Shown: in pieces, positions 26,638-34,829 of the stretch
How positions within the stretch are numbered: the first letter of the stretch is position 1
Layout: every line of letters starts with the position of its first letter
Assembly: GCF_026391055.1 (NCBI RefSeq)
Contig: NZ_JAPLET010000028.1
Coordinates: 1 to 54,869 of the forward strand
Reading direction: 5' to 3'
DNA: 54,869 nt
Source: Spirosoma sp.
GTDB lineage: Bacteria > Bacteroidota > Bacteroidia > Cytophagales > Spirosomataceae
The notes under the pieces: model-generated
Database searches by the model: none
Told to the model about the DNA's origin: nothing
The model's input: only the letters and a program-made list of their open reading frames with translations
Position numbers and translations under genes: made by a program

Positions 26638-29600
26638 TTAGAAAGTAAATCTCAGATTTACGCCGTAGTTGCGGGTATTGGGTGCGCTCTGTAATTCCAG
26701 ACCACGGATGTTGCCTGCTCCCTGGGTGTTTACTTCAGGGTCGATGGGCGAACCGGGGGCGAAATACCACAGGTTACGGCCAACGGCAGAGATGGATATG
26801 CCACCAAAGGGCGTTTTGCTGATCAGCGATGCGGGCAGGTCGTAGCTCAGTGTCGCTTCGCGCAGACTATATCGGGTTGCACTGAACACGTTCAGGTCGC
26901 TCTGCAAGCCAAATGCACGCCAGTAACTTTGTGCATCCACCTGGATGTTGTTCGGTGTGTACGATTTGGAGCCGTCGGCGTTGCTGATCTCAAATACCCC
27001 CGGTATAACACGAGGGGCCTGCCGGTTAACGCCCGTTACATCCAGCGTACCATTTGATTTATACGAACCCGACGAGAACTCTACCAATTGCCCGCCCTGC
27101 TGGGTATCGAACAGGAAGCCCAACGCAAGACCTTTGTATTTGAAGGTATTCTGAATGCTGCCTATCCAGAGTGGGTTTGGGTTGGAAATATTCTGGTTAG
27201 ACACTTCCGGATTCCATAAGCCCGTATTGGGGTTTATGATCCACTGGCCGTCGGGGTTAGTCGGTTTTTTGTTACCCAGAATGACACCATAAGGCTGCCC
27301 TTTCACGATGGATGGAATTGAACCGGTGAAGGCGCTTCCCGGAATGGAGAAACTTTCCACCCCCGGAGCGATGTCGACAACTTCGTTTACGTTACGGGTG
27401 TAGTTGACGGTTACATCCCAGCGGAAGTCTTTAACCCGGATTGGGGTTACCGTCAATAAGGCTTCAATCCCTTTGTTGGTCATTTTACCCACGTTTGTGG
27501 TCCGTGTTGTGTAGCCCGTCGATGCGGCCATACCCACGTTTACGATCATGTCTGTACTGACTGAATTGTAGTAGGTGAGGTCAAGGCTAAAGCGGTTATC
27601 GAACAGCCCAATATTCAGGCCACCTTCGTAGGAGGTTGTGAACTCAGGTTTCAGGTTGTCGCCGGGACCAATCCGGTTGCTGATCGAGAAGGCGTTCTGT
27701 CCGTTGATGGGGAAGGCAATGTTCGATACGTTGTTTCCCCGGCTCGTGGTCACGTAAACCGACTGCAGCTGATAGGGGTCGGCATCTTTACCCACCGTAG
27801 CAGCACTACCCCGTACTTTGAGGTAGGAAAGCGTCGATGATTTGATCGGGAAGATATCCGAAAGAATTACGTTTGCCGATACGGCCGGATAGAAATAGGT
27901 ATTGTTGCTGAGCGGTAAGGTCGACGATTTGTCGAAGCGGCCAGTCAGTTCCAGGAAGGCATAATTCCGGAACGAGAAACTGGCCTGTCCGTAGTAGCCG
28001 GCCAGTCGACGCAGGGTGTTGCTCTCTCCGGTGTTGTTTGAGAAGACCGTGGCATTGCTCAAGTTATAAAAGTTAGGTAACGTCAGACTTTGTCCGTTGG
28101 CCGTTACGTTCTGTGATTTCCGCTGGTTCACGTTAAAGCCCAACCGGCCTTCGATGTTAAGGCCCGGCAGAATGTCATTTTTCTGGCCGGTCAAAATCAG
28201 GTCGCTGTTCAGCTCCTGCCAGTAATAAATATCTTCGCCTACACCACCCACCAGCAGGCGGGCCGCACTGGGCGCGAAGATTTGCTTCCGGCGGTCGGTA
28301 TATGTGTCGATACCGGCCCGGTAAAACAGATTGATACCTTTAACCAGGTCAACGCCGATGTTGATATTACCGATCAGGCGGTCGACATTACTGGTTGTTC
28401 GGTTGTTTTCCAGACCCCAGATTGGGTTTTCGTTAGAGCCGGGTGTACCCGCAAATACACTACGGCCATTAACATCCTGAAAAGGAAGGTTTGGCAGATC
28501 ATAGCTGCGTGGTACGGATACCAACTGCCCAAAGGCACTACCACCGTTACCCGTCAGCGAGTTGCTCTGGCCCGTATTGCTATAATTGACCGATGCGCCA
28601 ACGTGAAATTTATTCGACAATACGGTGTTACCACCAAAACTTACGTTGGTCCGGTTGAATTTCGAGTTTCGAACAATACCTTCTTGAGCGGTATTGGCTA
28701 CCGAGAAATTATAATTGCTGGAGCCGCTCGCGCCACCAATATTGACGGAGTTCGACAGGATTCGGCCCTGGTTGAAGAAGTTCTTGATGTTGTCTGGGTA
28801 AGCCCGGTAATTCGCATAGGCTTTGTAAGCCGGTAAAGCGCCACCCGGAAACAGTGCGGTCGAATCCAGCTGCGTGGGGTTTGCGGAATTTCGGGTAAAA
28901 AAGCCATTTTCCAGTGTGGCCGGAGAGCCGTAGGCAGGTCCCCAAGAGGCTACACTATTGCTCTGGAAAATATTATTCAACCCCTGACCGTAACCGTTCT
29001 GAAAGTTCGGAAGGCCATATACGTTTTGAAATGTTATGCCCGAATTAACCGTGATCTCGGTTTTCTTCTTGGCATTTTTGCCGGACTTCGTCGTAATTAC
29101 GATGACGCCCGAAGCCGCACGTGAACCATATAGGGCAGCCGCAGCAGGCCCTTTGAGTACGTTCAGCGACTCGATGTTCTCCGGGGCAATATCGAGGGCC
29201 CGGTTTGAGGACTGCGGACCGCCAAGCGTGCCGTTTGGGCCAAGGTTGGTGCGGTCCACGCTGTTACTGATGGGGATACCATCGACTACAAAAAGTGGCT
29301 GGTTATTTCCGGTAAATGACTGAATACCACGAATGTTGATATTCGTTGAGGCACCGGCTTCGCCACTGGCTCCCGTAATCTGAACCCCCGATACTTTACC
29401 CTGTAAGGCATTTAACACGTTAGGTTCGCCCCGTTGTGAAATGCGGTCGCCATTTAGCTGCTGGGTGGCGTAGGATAAGGACCGGGTGTCCCGTTCAATA
29501 CCCAATGCTGTAACAACTACTTCACCCAGATTGGTGGCATCGGCCTGTAAAACCACATTGAGGGTAGTGCGGTTGCCAACCGGCAACTCCTGACTTTTGT

Positions 29601-29832
29601 AGCCGATGTAACTGAATACCAATCGACCATTTGCCGGTATGGTTACCCGATAAGTACCCTGGGCATCTGTTGTCCCTCCCCGGCTAAGACCCTTTATCTG
29701 TACACTCACTCCTGGAAGTGCGGAGCCATCATCTGATGAAGTGACACGGCCGCTCACTGTCACGTCCTGAGCCAATACAGGCAAATAGGATAATAACAAG
29801 AGTAGCCAACTTCCTGATAGAAGTTTTCTCAT
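26638..29832 (-). CDS. SusC/RagA-family TonB-linked outer-membrane transporter, module 1
   Basis: 1064 residues from the ATG at 29832. Signal peptide ends LPVLAQ. Carboxypeptidase-like domain (VSGRVTSSDDGSALPGVSVQ), then LGEVVVTALGIERDTRSLSY and a plug with NALQGKVSGVQITGASGEAG and VLKGPAAAALYGSR. The barrel follows and ends APNTRNYGVNLRFTF. It is closely related to the SusC protein of module 2, with several long conserved blocks, and is the first gene of a three-gene transcript with susD and a lipoprotein. No CAZyme, peptidase or sigma/anti-sigma pair is adjacent. Confidence 0.92.
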   Translation of the reverse strand: MRKLLSGSWLLLLLSYLPVLAQDVTVSGRVTSSDDGSALPGVSVQIKGLSRGGTTDAQGTYRVTIPANGRLVFSYIGYKSQELPVGNRTTLNVVLQADATNLGEVVVTALGIERDTRSLSYATQQLNGDRISQRGEPNVLNALQGKVSGVQITGASGEAGASTNINIRGIQSFTGNNQPLFVVDGIPISNSVDRTNLGPNGTLGGPQSSNRALDIAPENIESLNVLKGPAAAALYGSRAASGVIVITTKSGKNAKKKTEITVNSGITFQNVYGLPNFQNGYGQGLNNIFQSNSVASWGPAYGSPATLENGFFTRNSANPTQLDSTALFPGGALPAYKAYANYRAYPDNIKNFFNQGRILSNSVNIGGASGSSNYNFSVANTAQEGIVRNSKFNRTNVSFGGNTVLSNKFHVGASVNYSNTGQSNSLTGNGGSAFGQLVSVPRSYDLPNLPFQDVNGRSVFAGTPGSNENPIWGLENNRTTSNVDRLIGNINIGVDLVKGINLFYRAGIDTYTDRRKQIFAPSAARLLVGGVGEDIYYWQELNSDLILTGQKNDILPGLNIEGRLGFNVNQRKSQNVTANGQSLTLPNFYNLSNATVFSNNTGESNTLRRLAGYYGQASFSFRNYAFLELTGRFDKSSTLPLSNNTYFYPAVSANVILSDIFPIKSSTLSYLKVRGSAATVGKDADPYQLQSVYVTTSRGNNVSNIAFPINGQNAFSISNRIGPGDNLKPEFTTSYEGGLNIGLFDNRFSLDLTYYNSVSTDMIVNVGMAASTGYTTRTTNVGKMTNKGIEALLTVTPIRVKDFRWDVTVNYTRNVNEVVDIAPGVESFSIPGSAFTGSIPSIVKGQPYGVILGNKKPTNPDGQWIINPNTGLWNPEVSNQNISNPNPLWIGSIQNTFKYKGLALGFLFDTQQGGQLVEFSSGSYKSNGTLDVTGVNRQAPRVIPGVFEISNADGSKSYTPNNIQVDAQSYWRAFGLQSDLNVFSATRYSLREATLSYDLPASLISKTPFGGISISAVGRNLWYFAPGSPIDPEVNTQGAGNIRGLELQSAPNTRNYGVNLRFTF

Positions 29833-30532
29833 GATAGTTTAGTAGATGAATTAGTGATAAATAAAACTTTACTAGCTCTTAAAAGGAATTATTTATGGCT
29901 AAAGTTCAATAAAAATCACTTTTATACACATAAGTATTAGTTTATATGTACTTACAGTTAATATTGTCTGATTTTAATATTATACTCTATTTATATTATT
30001 ACGTATATAGTCTAAATAGGAAATTATTTTGGCAAGAGGATAGGCTTCTAGCTAAGAAGGACTGTGTCATAGCCGTAGTGTTCACAGGATTATCCCGGCT
30101 CTGTATATATGGCTTACATTACCCACACAGAAAAAAATGTGTAACAAATAAGCCAGCTACCTTCGGGCTAAGTTGTCTGCGACTATTAGAGGAAAAAAGC
30201 CTTCCCACGAGTTCAGGAAAGCAGCGACCCTCAAATAGCGATTGACCCTTAGCCGTGAAATTCTATTCTTCTCAAGGGTTGGGCCTTGCAAATCCGCATT
30301 CGGGTTCTTTCAGGCAACTATCACTAATAAAAGGGTTCTGTCAATGATAAACCCTGCCAGTTTTCGTCATTGTTTGCGAACAGGTAAGCTATTTAGAAAA
30401 GTATACTCTATTTTTAATGAAAATTTGAGGACGATTAAATGATTGTAAAAGTGCGTTAATCCAGTAGATCATGCGGGATTAACGCGAGATTGCCTATTAT
30501 CTTGTCAGAGAAAACCTAAATTGACTAATTCT
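29833..30532. other. AT-rich region between divergent genes
   Basis: About 700 bp. Two plus-strand frames (29946-30245 and 30242-30442) have no signal, motif or normal composition and are not called. The region should hold the promoter of susC module 1, although no clean TAnnTTTG was found near it, and that of the amidohydrolase gene. Confidence 0.4.
30453..30485. promoter_or_regulatory. Inverted repeat upstream of amidohydrolase gene
   Basis: GCGTTAATCC (30453-30462) is exactly complementary to GGATTAACGC (30476-30485), 13-nt spacer, ending 47 bp before the ATG. The position fits an operator around the promoter, but a leader hairpin is also possible. Confidence 0.4.
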
Positions 30533-31885
30533 ATGAATCGTTATCAACTTTGTGGCCGTGTATTACTCTTAGGCGGATTAACCGTTCAAACGGCCTTTGG
30601 CCAAATAGGGACGGTGAATGCCCGGATGGATAAAACGGCCGAAAGTCTTGAAAAAAAGGTAGTTGCCTGGCGTCGGGATTTTCACCAGCATCCAGAGTTG
30701 GGAAACCGCGAGTTTCAAACAGCCGCTAAAATTGCCGCGCATCTGCAATCGTTGGGTATGGAGGTAAAAACGGGCGTTGGTAAAACCGGCGTGGTTGGCT
30801 TGTTGAAGGGCGGCAAACCAGGCCCAGTTGTTGCTCTGCGTGCTGATATGGATGGGTTGCCAGTCACCGAACGCGTTGACTTACCGTTCAAATCAGACGC
30901 CTTGACAGAGTATAATGGCCAGCGAACCGGTGTTATGCATGCCTGTGGACACGATACACATGTGGCTATGCTCATGGGAGCCGCCGAAGTTCTGGCATCT
31001 GTCAAGAACGATTTACGGGGTACGGTTAAGTTTATCTTTCAACCTGCCGAAGAGGGTGCACCCGCTGGTGAAGAAGGGGGAGCCTACCTGATGATCAAGG
31101 AAGGCGTTCTCGAAAACCCTAAAGTTGATGCTATTTTTGGCCTACATATCAACTCGCAAACTGAAGTAGGTACTATCAAATACCGCCCCGGAGCGACTAT
31201 GGCAGCCGTTGATGAGTACGCTATTAAAATCAAAGGAAAGCAAACCCACGGGGCGGCACCCTGGTCGGGCGTAGACCCGATTGTAACGGCCGCTCAGGTG
31301 GTTATGGGCCTGCAAACGATAGTGAGCCGAAACCTGACACTTACCGATAATGCCGCCGTAGTGACAGTCGGGGCGCTTCACAGTGGAATTCGCCAGAACA
31401 TTATTCCCGAAGATGCCAACATGATCGGTACGATCCGGACGTTCAGTCCCGAAGCGCAACAGCTCGTACATCGGCGGATCAATGAGATTGCAACGAACAT
31501 TGCCGAAAGTGCTGGTGCTAAAGCCGACGTGAAAATTAATGTTATGTACCCGGTCACGTATAATGATCCCAAACTGACCGACCAGATGACCCCAACGCTC
31601 GAAGCGCTGGCTGGCAAGACCAATGTTAAACTAACACCAGCACAAACGGGAGCCGAAGACTTCTCATTCTTCCAACAAAAAGTGCCGGGTTTCTTCTACT
31701 TCCTGGGAGGAATGACCAAAGGTAAAAAGGTAGAAGAGGCTGCTCCGCACCACACTCCCGACTTTCAGATTGATGAGTCTTGTTTCGTATTGGGTATGAA
31801 ATCACTTTGCCACCTGACGGTCGATTATATGGAGCTTGCCAATAAAGGTGTTGCCGTTAAAGAACTCACGGCGAGTGGCAAGTAG
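30533..31885 (+). CDS. Exported M20-family amidohydrolase (N-acyl amino acid/hippurate hydrolase-like)
   Basis: 450 residues from the ATG at 30533. Signal peptide about 1-23 (LLLGGLTVQTAFGQ), so it is periplasmic or secreted, unlike most cytoplasmic members. M20D features: RRDFHQHPELGNREFQTA at about 47-64, RADMDGLPV at about 103-111, metal-binding HACGHDTH at about 136-143, PAEEGAPAGEEGGA with catalytic/metal Glu at about 173-174, GLHI, and late GAEDFSFF. The dimerisation domain is at about 205-325. It probably removes acyl groups from N-acyl amino acids or cleaves dipeptides. It is monocistronic by layout and converges with the SDR gene across a hairpin. Confidence 0.85.
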   Translation: MNRYQLCGRVLLLGGLTVQTAFGQIGTVNARMDKTAESLEKKVVAWRRDFHQHPELGNREFQTAAKIAAHLQSLGMEVKTGVGKTGVVGLLKGGKPGPVVALRADMDGLPVTERVDLPFKSDALTEYNGQRTGVMHACGHDTHVAMLMGAAEVLASVKNDLRGTVKFIFQPAEEGAPAGEEGGAYLMIKEGVLENPKVDAIFGLHINSQTEVGTIKYRPGATMAAVDEYAIKIKGKQTHGAAPWSGVDPIVTAAQVVMGLQTIVSRNLTLTDNAAVVTVGALHSGIRQNIIPEDANMIGTIRTFSPEAQQLVHRRINEIATNIAESAGAKADVKINVMYPVTYNDPKLTDQMTPTLEALAGKTNVKLTPAQTGAEDFSFFQQKVPGFFYFLGGMTKGKKVEEAAPHHTPDFQIDESCFVLGMKSLCHLTVDYMELANKGVAVKELTASGK

Positions 31886-31895
31886 GAGCGTGGGT

Positions 31896-31948
31896 GAAGT
31901 AGTGGAGTGGGTGAAATGGCAGACTTACTTCACTTACTCCACTATTTC
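31896..31948. terminator. Long inverted repeat between convergent genes
   Basis: GAAGTAGTGGAGTGGGTGAA (31896-31915) can pair with 31929-31948 over 20 bp (three G.U pairs on the plus-strand transcript), loop 13 nt. It includes the stop codon of the SDR gene and resembles the hairpin at 16554-16621. Confidence 0.6.
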
Positions 31949-32733
31949 CTTAATATCCGGGAAAGTAATCCGGGAAAGAACCGTTTGAGGTAGATACCGT
32001 ACGTTTCTTTCCCGCCTATGTACACTTCTTCTTTCTCCTGAGAAACCGCTCGCAGCAGTTGCCTGGCAAATTTGCCGGCGGGCATACCTTTTTCCTGGTT
32101 TTCATCCATTTTACCATGTTGCTGGCCATTGGCTCCGAGGGCATGTACCGAAATAGGGGTATGGATATAGCCGGGGCATACCAGCGTGATCCGTAAGCCT
32201 GCATCGAAGGTTTCGGCACGGAGCGCATCGAAAAAGCCATGCAGCGCATGTTTGCTGGCACAGTACCCTGATCGTTGTTTAGTGGCAAGTTTTCCAGCAA
32301 CGCTGCTGGTTACCACAAAATGACCGCTGCCTTGAGCGAGCATAAGTGGTAAAGCCGCCTTGGTAAGGGCAACAACCCCAAAGAAGTTGACGTCCATAAT
32401 GCGTTTATACACTAGAAAGTCAGTATCCGCTACCGAACTCCGTTGGGTAATACCTGCATTCTGAAAAACATAATCGATTCGTCCAAATCGTTGCCGTACC
32501 GCTTCTACAGCCGGAGCCATACTATCTGAACAGCTCATGTCCAGTGGTAGAATGAACACATCAGATGCGGGTAAACCCGCTTGCTTAGCCACTCGTTTCA
32601 ACTCATCTTCCCGCCGGGCCGACAGAATCAGTTTAACGCCCTTATGCCCGGCTAAGTTAAGCGCAACTGCTTCGCCAATGCCTGATGAGGCACCGGTAAT
32701 CCAGATAACAGCCTCGGAGAAGGGAATCGCCAT
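31942..32733 (-). CDS. Short-chain dehydrogenase/reductase (DHRS7-like)
   Basis: 263 residues. Motifs: TGASSGIG at about 14-21; SARREDEL suggests NADP(H); QNAG (instead of NNAG) at about 92-95; Ser in VTSSVAGKLA at about 143; YxxxK in SGYCASKHALHG at about 156-160; then CPGYIHTPIS. The C-terminus is basic and hydrophobic (LKRFFPGLLSRILRK) and may associate with membrane. Its start lies 6 bp after the stop of the LD-carboxypeptidase gene, so the two are co-transcribed. The substrate is unknown. Confidence 0.85.
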   Translation of the reverse strand: MAIPFSEAVIWITGASSGIGEAVALNLAGHKGVKLILSARREDELKRVAKQAGLPASDVFILPLDMSCSDSMAPAVEAVRQRFGRIDYVFQNAGITQRSSVADTDFLVYKRIMDVNFFGVVALTKAALPLMLAQGSGHFVVTSSVAGKLATKQRSGYCASKHALHGFFDALRAETFDAGLRITLVCPGYIHTPISVHALGANGQQHGKMDENQEKGMPAGKFARQLLRAVSQEKEEVYIGGKETYGIYLKRFFPGLLSRILRK

Positions 32734-32739
32734 GATCGG

Positions 32740-33651
32740 TTACAGGTTGAAATGAAGAACTGCTGATTCGGGCTGCACCATTAATTGAACCGTTTTGCCG
32801 ATGGGTAGGGCCAAATTATAGTCGACGTGCCCGGCCGGGAAGTCGAAAAGAACAGGGTAGTCGTAGGCGGCTACCGTATCGGCAATGATTTCGTAGGCAC
32901 CTTTGCCAAACGATAGGGATAAGTTAGCGCGCATGTCTGTAAACTGACCCACAACCAGCCCCGCCAGCTCGGCTAGTCGCCCGGATCGCTGGAACTGCGT
33001 CATCATACGATCAAGCGAGAAAAGCGTCTCGTCAATATCTTCAATAAAGAGAATTTTTCCGCTAACGTTCAGGTCGGTGGGTGTGCAAAACGAATTGGTC
33101 AGCATGGTCAGATTGCCGCCCACCAGCGGTCCCGACGCCTGCCCCTGTCGGTTGAGCGGGTGAGCGGGTGTTTCGTAATAGGCCGGACAGTTGCCAAATA
33201 ACCACTGCCGTAGCGATTCCAGCGATTCGGCCCGATTGGGGTCGCCAAATTGCCGGGGCATAAGACCATGCAGGCTAATCACACCCCGATTGGTCAGTAA
33301 GCTGAGCAGCACCGTAACGTCGCTAAACCCAACCAACCACTTGGGGTTTGCCAGCAAGCCTGATAAATCGAGACCATCAGCAATACGGTAGCATCCGTAG
33401 CCTCCACGAGCCGCAAATATGGCTCGTACAGAAGGGTTGTCGAAAAGCTGTTGCAGGTCGTTCCGGCGCAGGTCGTCCGAACCGGCAAAAGGCCCGTCGA
33501 TGGCCTGCAAACTGGCACCTTCGATAACGTTGAGCCGCCAGTCTTCACGCAGGATGCGGAGTCCTTCTGCCAACTCGCTATACGGAAACCAACTGGCTGG
33601 AGCGACAACACCGACGGTATCGCCGGGAGAAAGAAAAGGAGGTAAAATCAC
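32740..33651 (-). CDS. LD-carboxypeptidase (peptidase S66 family)
   Basis: 303 residues from a GTG at 33651; the start fits the family N-terminus PPFLSPGDTVGVVAPAS. The S66 triad is visible: Ser110 in VGFSDVT, Glu204 in FIEDIDETLFSLDRMM and His275 in PAGHVDYNLALPIG, with the conserved ARGGYGCYR at about 81-89. The family removes the terminal D-Ala from the L,D bond of cytoplasmic murein tetrapeptides during peptidoglycan recycling. No signal peptide was seen, in agreement with a cytoplasmic site. First gene of a pair with the SDR at 31942. Confidence 0.85.
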   Translation of the reverse strand: MILPPFLSPGDTVGVVAPASWFPYSELAEGLRILREDWRLNVIEGASLQAIDGPFAGSDDLRRNDLQQLFDNPSVRAIFAARGGYGCYRIADGLDLSGLLANPKWLVGFSDVTVLLSLLTNRGVISLHGLMPRQFGDPNRAESLESLRQWLFGNCPAYYETPAHPLNRQGQASGPLVGGNLTMLTNSFCTPTDLNVSGKILFIEDIDETLFSLDRMMTQFQRSGRLAELAGLVVGQFTDMRANLSLSFGKGAYEIIADTVAAYDYPVLFDFPAGHVDYNLALPIGKTVQLMVQPESAVLHFNL

Positions 33652-33726
33652 GTTACGGGAATCGGTTGATAATAAATGAGGTCGGTTGATACATATGGAG
33701 GTTAATACGATGCAAACGCAAGGTCA

Positions 33727-34719
33727 TCAGTTTAGTGGAGTTTCCTGAACATCGTCTAGTTTGGTCAAATCCAGCTGTATAGGCATAGTCTGCGTGCCAT
33801 CAAACATGGGCCGGAATTTATAACCCCAGAGGACTTCGTCGAATCGGTACGAGAACCGGGTATGTACATTCTGAACAAAGGTATCGTCGAGGGCCTGCAG
33901 CGAAATTAGAAATTCGGTATCCGATGCTTCGAGATCTTCGGGCGTACACCCGTATAGAGGACTGTTTTGGGTAATGGGGTGAACGATTGTCCAGTTGGTT
34001 GGAAAGAAGGCTACTTTGTTCCGTTCCAGACTCAGACCGTAATATTTTCGATACAGCGTACCGTCTGCACGAGGTTCCAGCCGCGACATTGACACGCTTA
34101 CTTCCAGATTGACGAGTTGGTTAGACCGGGTGTTTATAATTCGGAACATCCAGCCGTTAACGTCCAGATAGGGGGCCAGAACGGCCTGTTTTGAAAAGCG
34201 GATATGGGCAACCGAGCGCGAGAAGCGCCCATAAAGCAGACCCGTAGCCAGTGCAAACGCCAGCAATCCAACCATCGATTCGAAGGCGGCAATGGAACTG
34301 GTCAGAAAACTGTCCGGCGCAATATGGCCGTAACCTACCGTAGTGAGTGTTTGTGAACTGAAGAAAAAGCACTTCCAGAACGGACCATACAGGGCTTTTT
34401 CACTGGCTGCTTTCAGCATGTCGGGGCCGGCCAGCATATAAACACCCGCGAAGAAGGTATTAGCGGTTACATAAAAGACTACCAGCCAGCTCATAAACTG
34501 CAGCCAGCCCATAGTAATGAGCCGGTTATAAACATTCAGTCGGTCCCAAAGGGTGCCATTAACACGAACAATGTTAAACGTACCGTCCTGATTAACAAGT
34601 CGGGAACGGGAATCTGTTAACTTGGTGCCGAAACCAATATCGTCGCGTTGTACTTCCTGCTCAACTAAATTACTGCCTTTGCCTGTTTGGTTGAAAAGAC
34701 GTTGGTTTGCCGTATTCAT
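33727..34719 (-). CDS. Inward-rectifier-type potassium channel (Kir/KirBac)
   Basis: 330 residues. An N-terminal amphipathic region (about 55-70) leads into the first membrane helix (about 70-95, MGWLQFMSWLVVFYVTANTF). A pore helix and the selectivity filter TVGYG at 127-131 follow, then the second helix (about 140-165, SIAAFESMVGLLAFALATGL). The remaining 165 residues form the beta-rich cytoplasmic Kir domain (VNLEVSVSMSRLEPRADGT and others). It conducts K+ and is probably gated by lipids or pH. It is divergent from the Na+/H+ antiporter gene 110 bp away, which suggests linked cation homeostasis. Confidence 0.9.
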   Translation of the reverse strand: MNTANQRLFNQTGKGSNLVEQEVQRDDIGFGTKLTDSRSRLVNQDGTFNIVRVNGTLWDRLNVYNRLITMGWLQFMSWLVVFYVTANTFFAGVYMLAGPDMLKAASEKALYGPFWKCFFFSSQTLTTVGYGHIAPDSFLTSSIAAFESMVGLLAFALATGLLYGRFSRSVAHIRFSKQAVLAPYLDVNGWMFRIINTRSNQLVNLEVSVSMSRLEPRADGTLYRKYYGLSLERNKVAFFPTNWTIVHPITQNSPLYGCTPEDLEASDTEFLISLQALDDTFVQNVHTRFSYRFDEVLWGYKFRPMFDGTQTMPIQLDLTKLDDVQETPLN

Positions 34720-34761
34720 TCTTATTTACTAGCTGGGGTTTGTGATGAAGGGGCTGGCAAA

Positions 34762-34769
34762 CAAAGTTA
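34762..34769 (-). promoter_or_regulatory. -7 promoter box of the Kir channel gene
   Basis: The minus strand reads TAACTTTG at 34769-34762, an exact TAnnTTTG match about 43 bp before the ATG. On the plus strand AATTTTG just beyond it (34774-34780) may serve the divergent antiporter gene. Confidence 0.4.
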
Positions 34770-34829
34770 TCGCAATTTTGCCCTGCTCTTTATGGCGTAA
34801 CCTGAATAATTCCTCATTCCACTCACGAT

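Noticed and set aside
18731..29832. Classical polysaccharide utilisation locus
   Set aside because: No glycoside hydrolase, polysaccharide lyase or SusR/ECF regulator lies next to the two susCD modules.
29946..30442. Two plus-strand frames of 99 and 66 codons
   Set aside because: AT-rich intergenic sequence with no recognisable protein features; probably chance.
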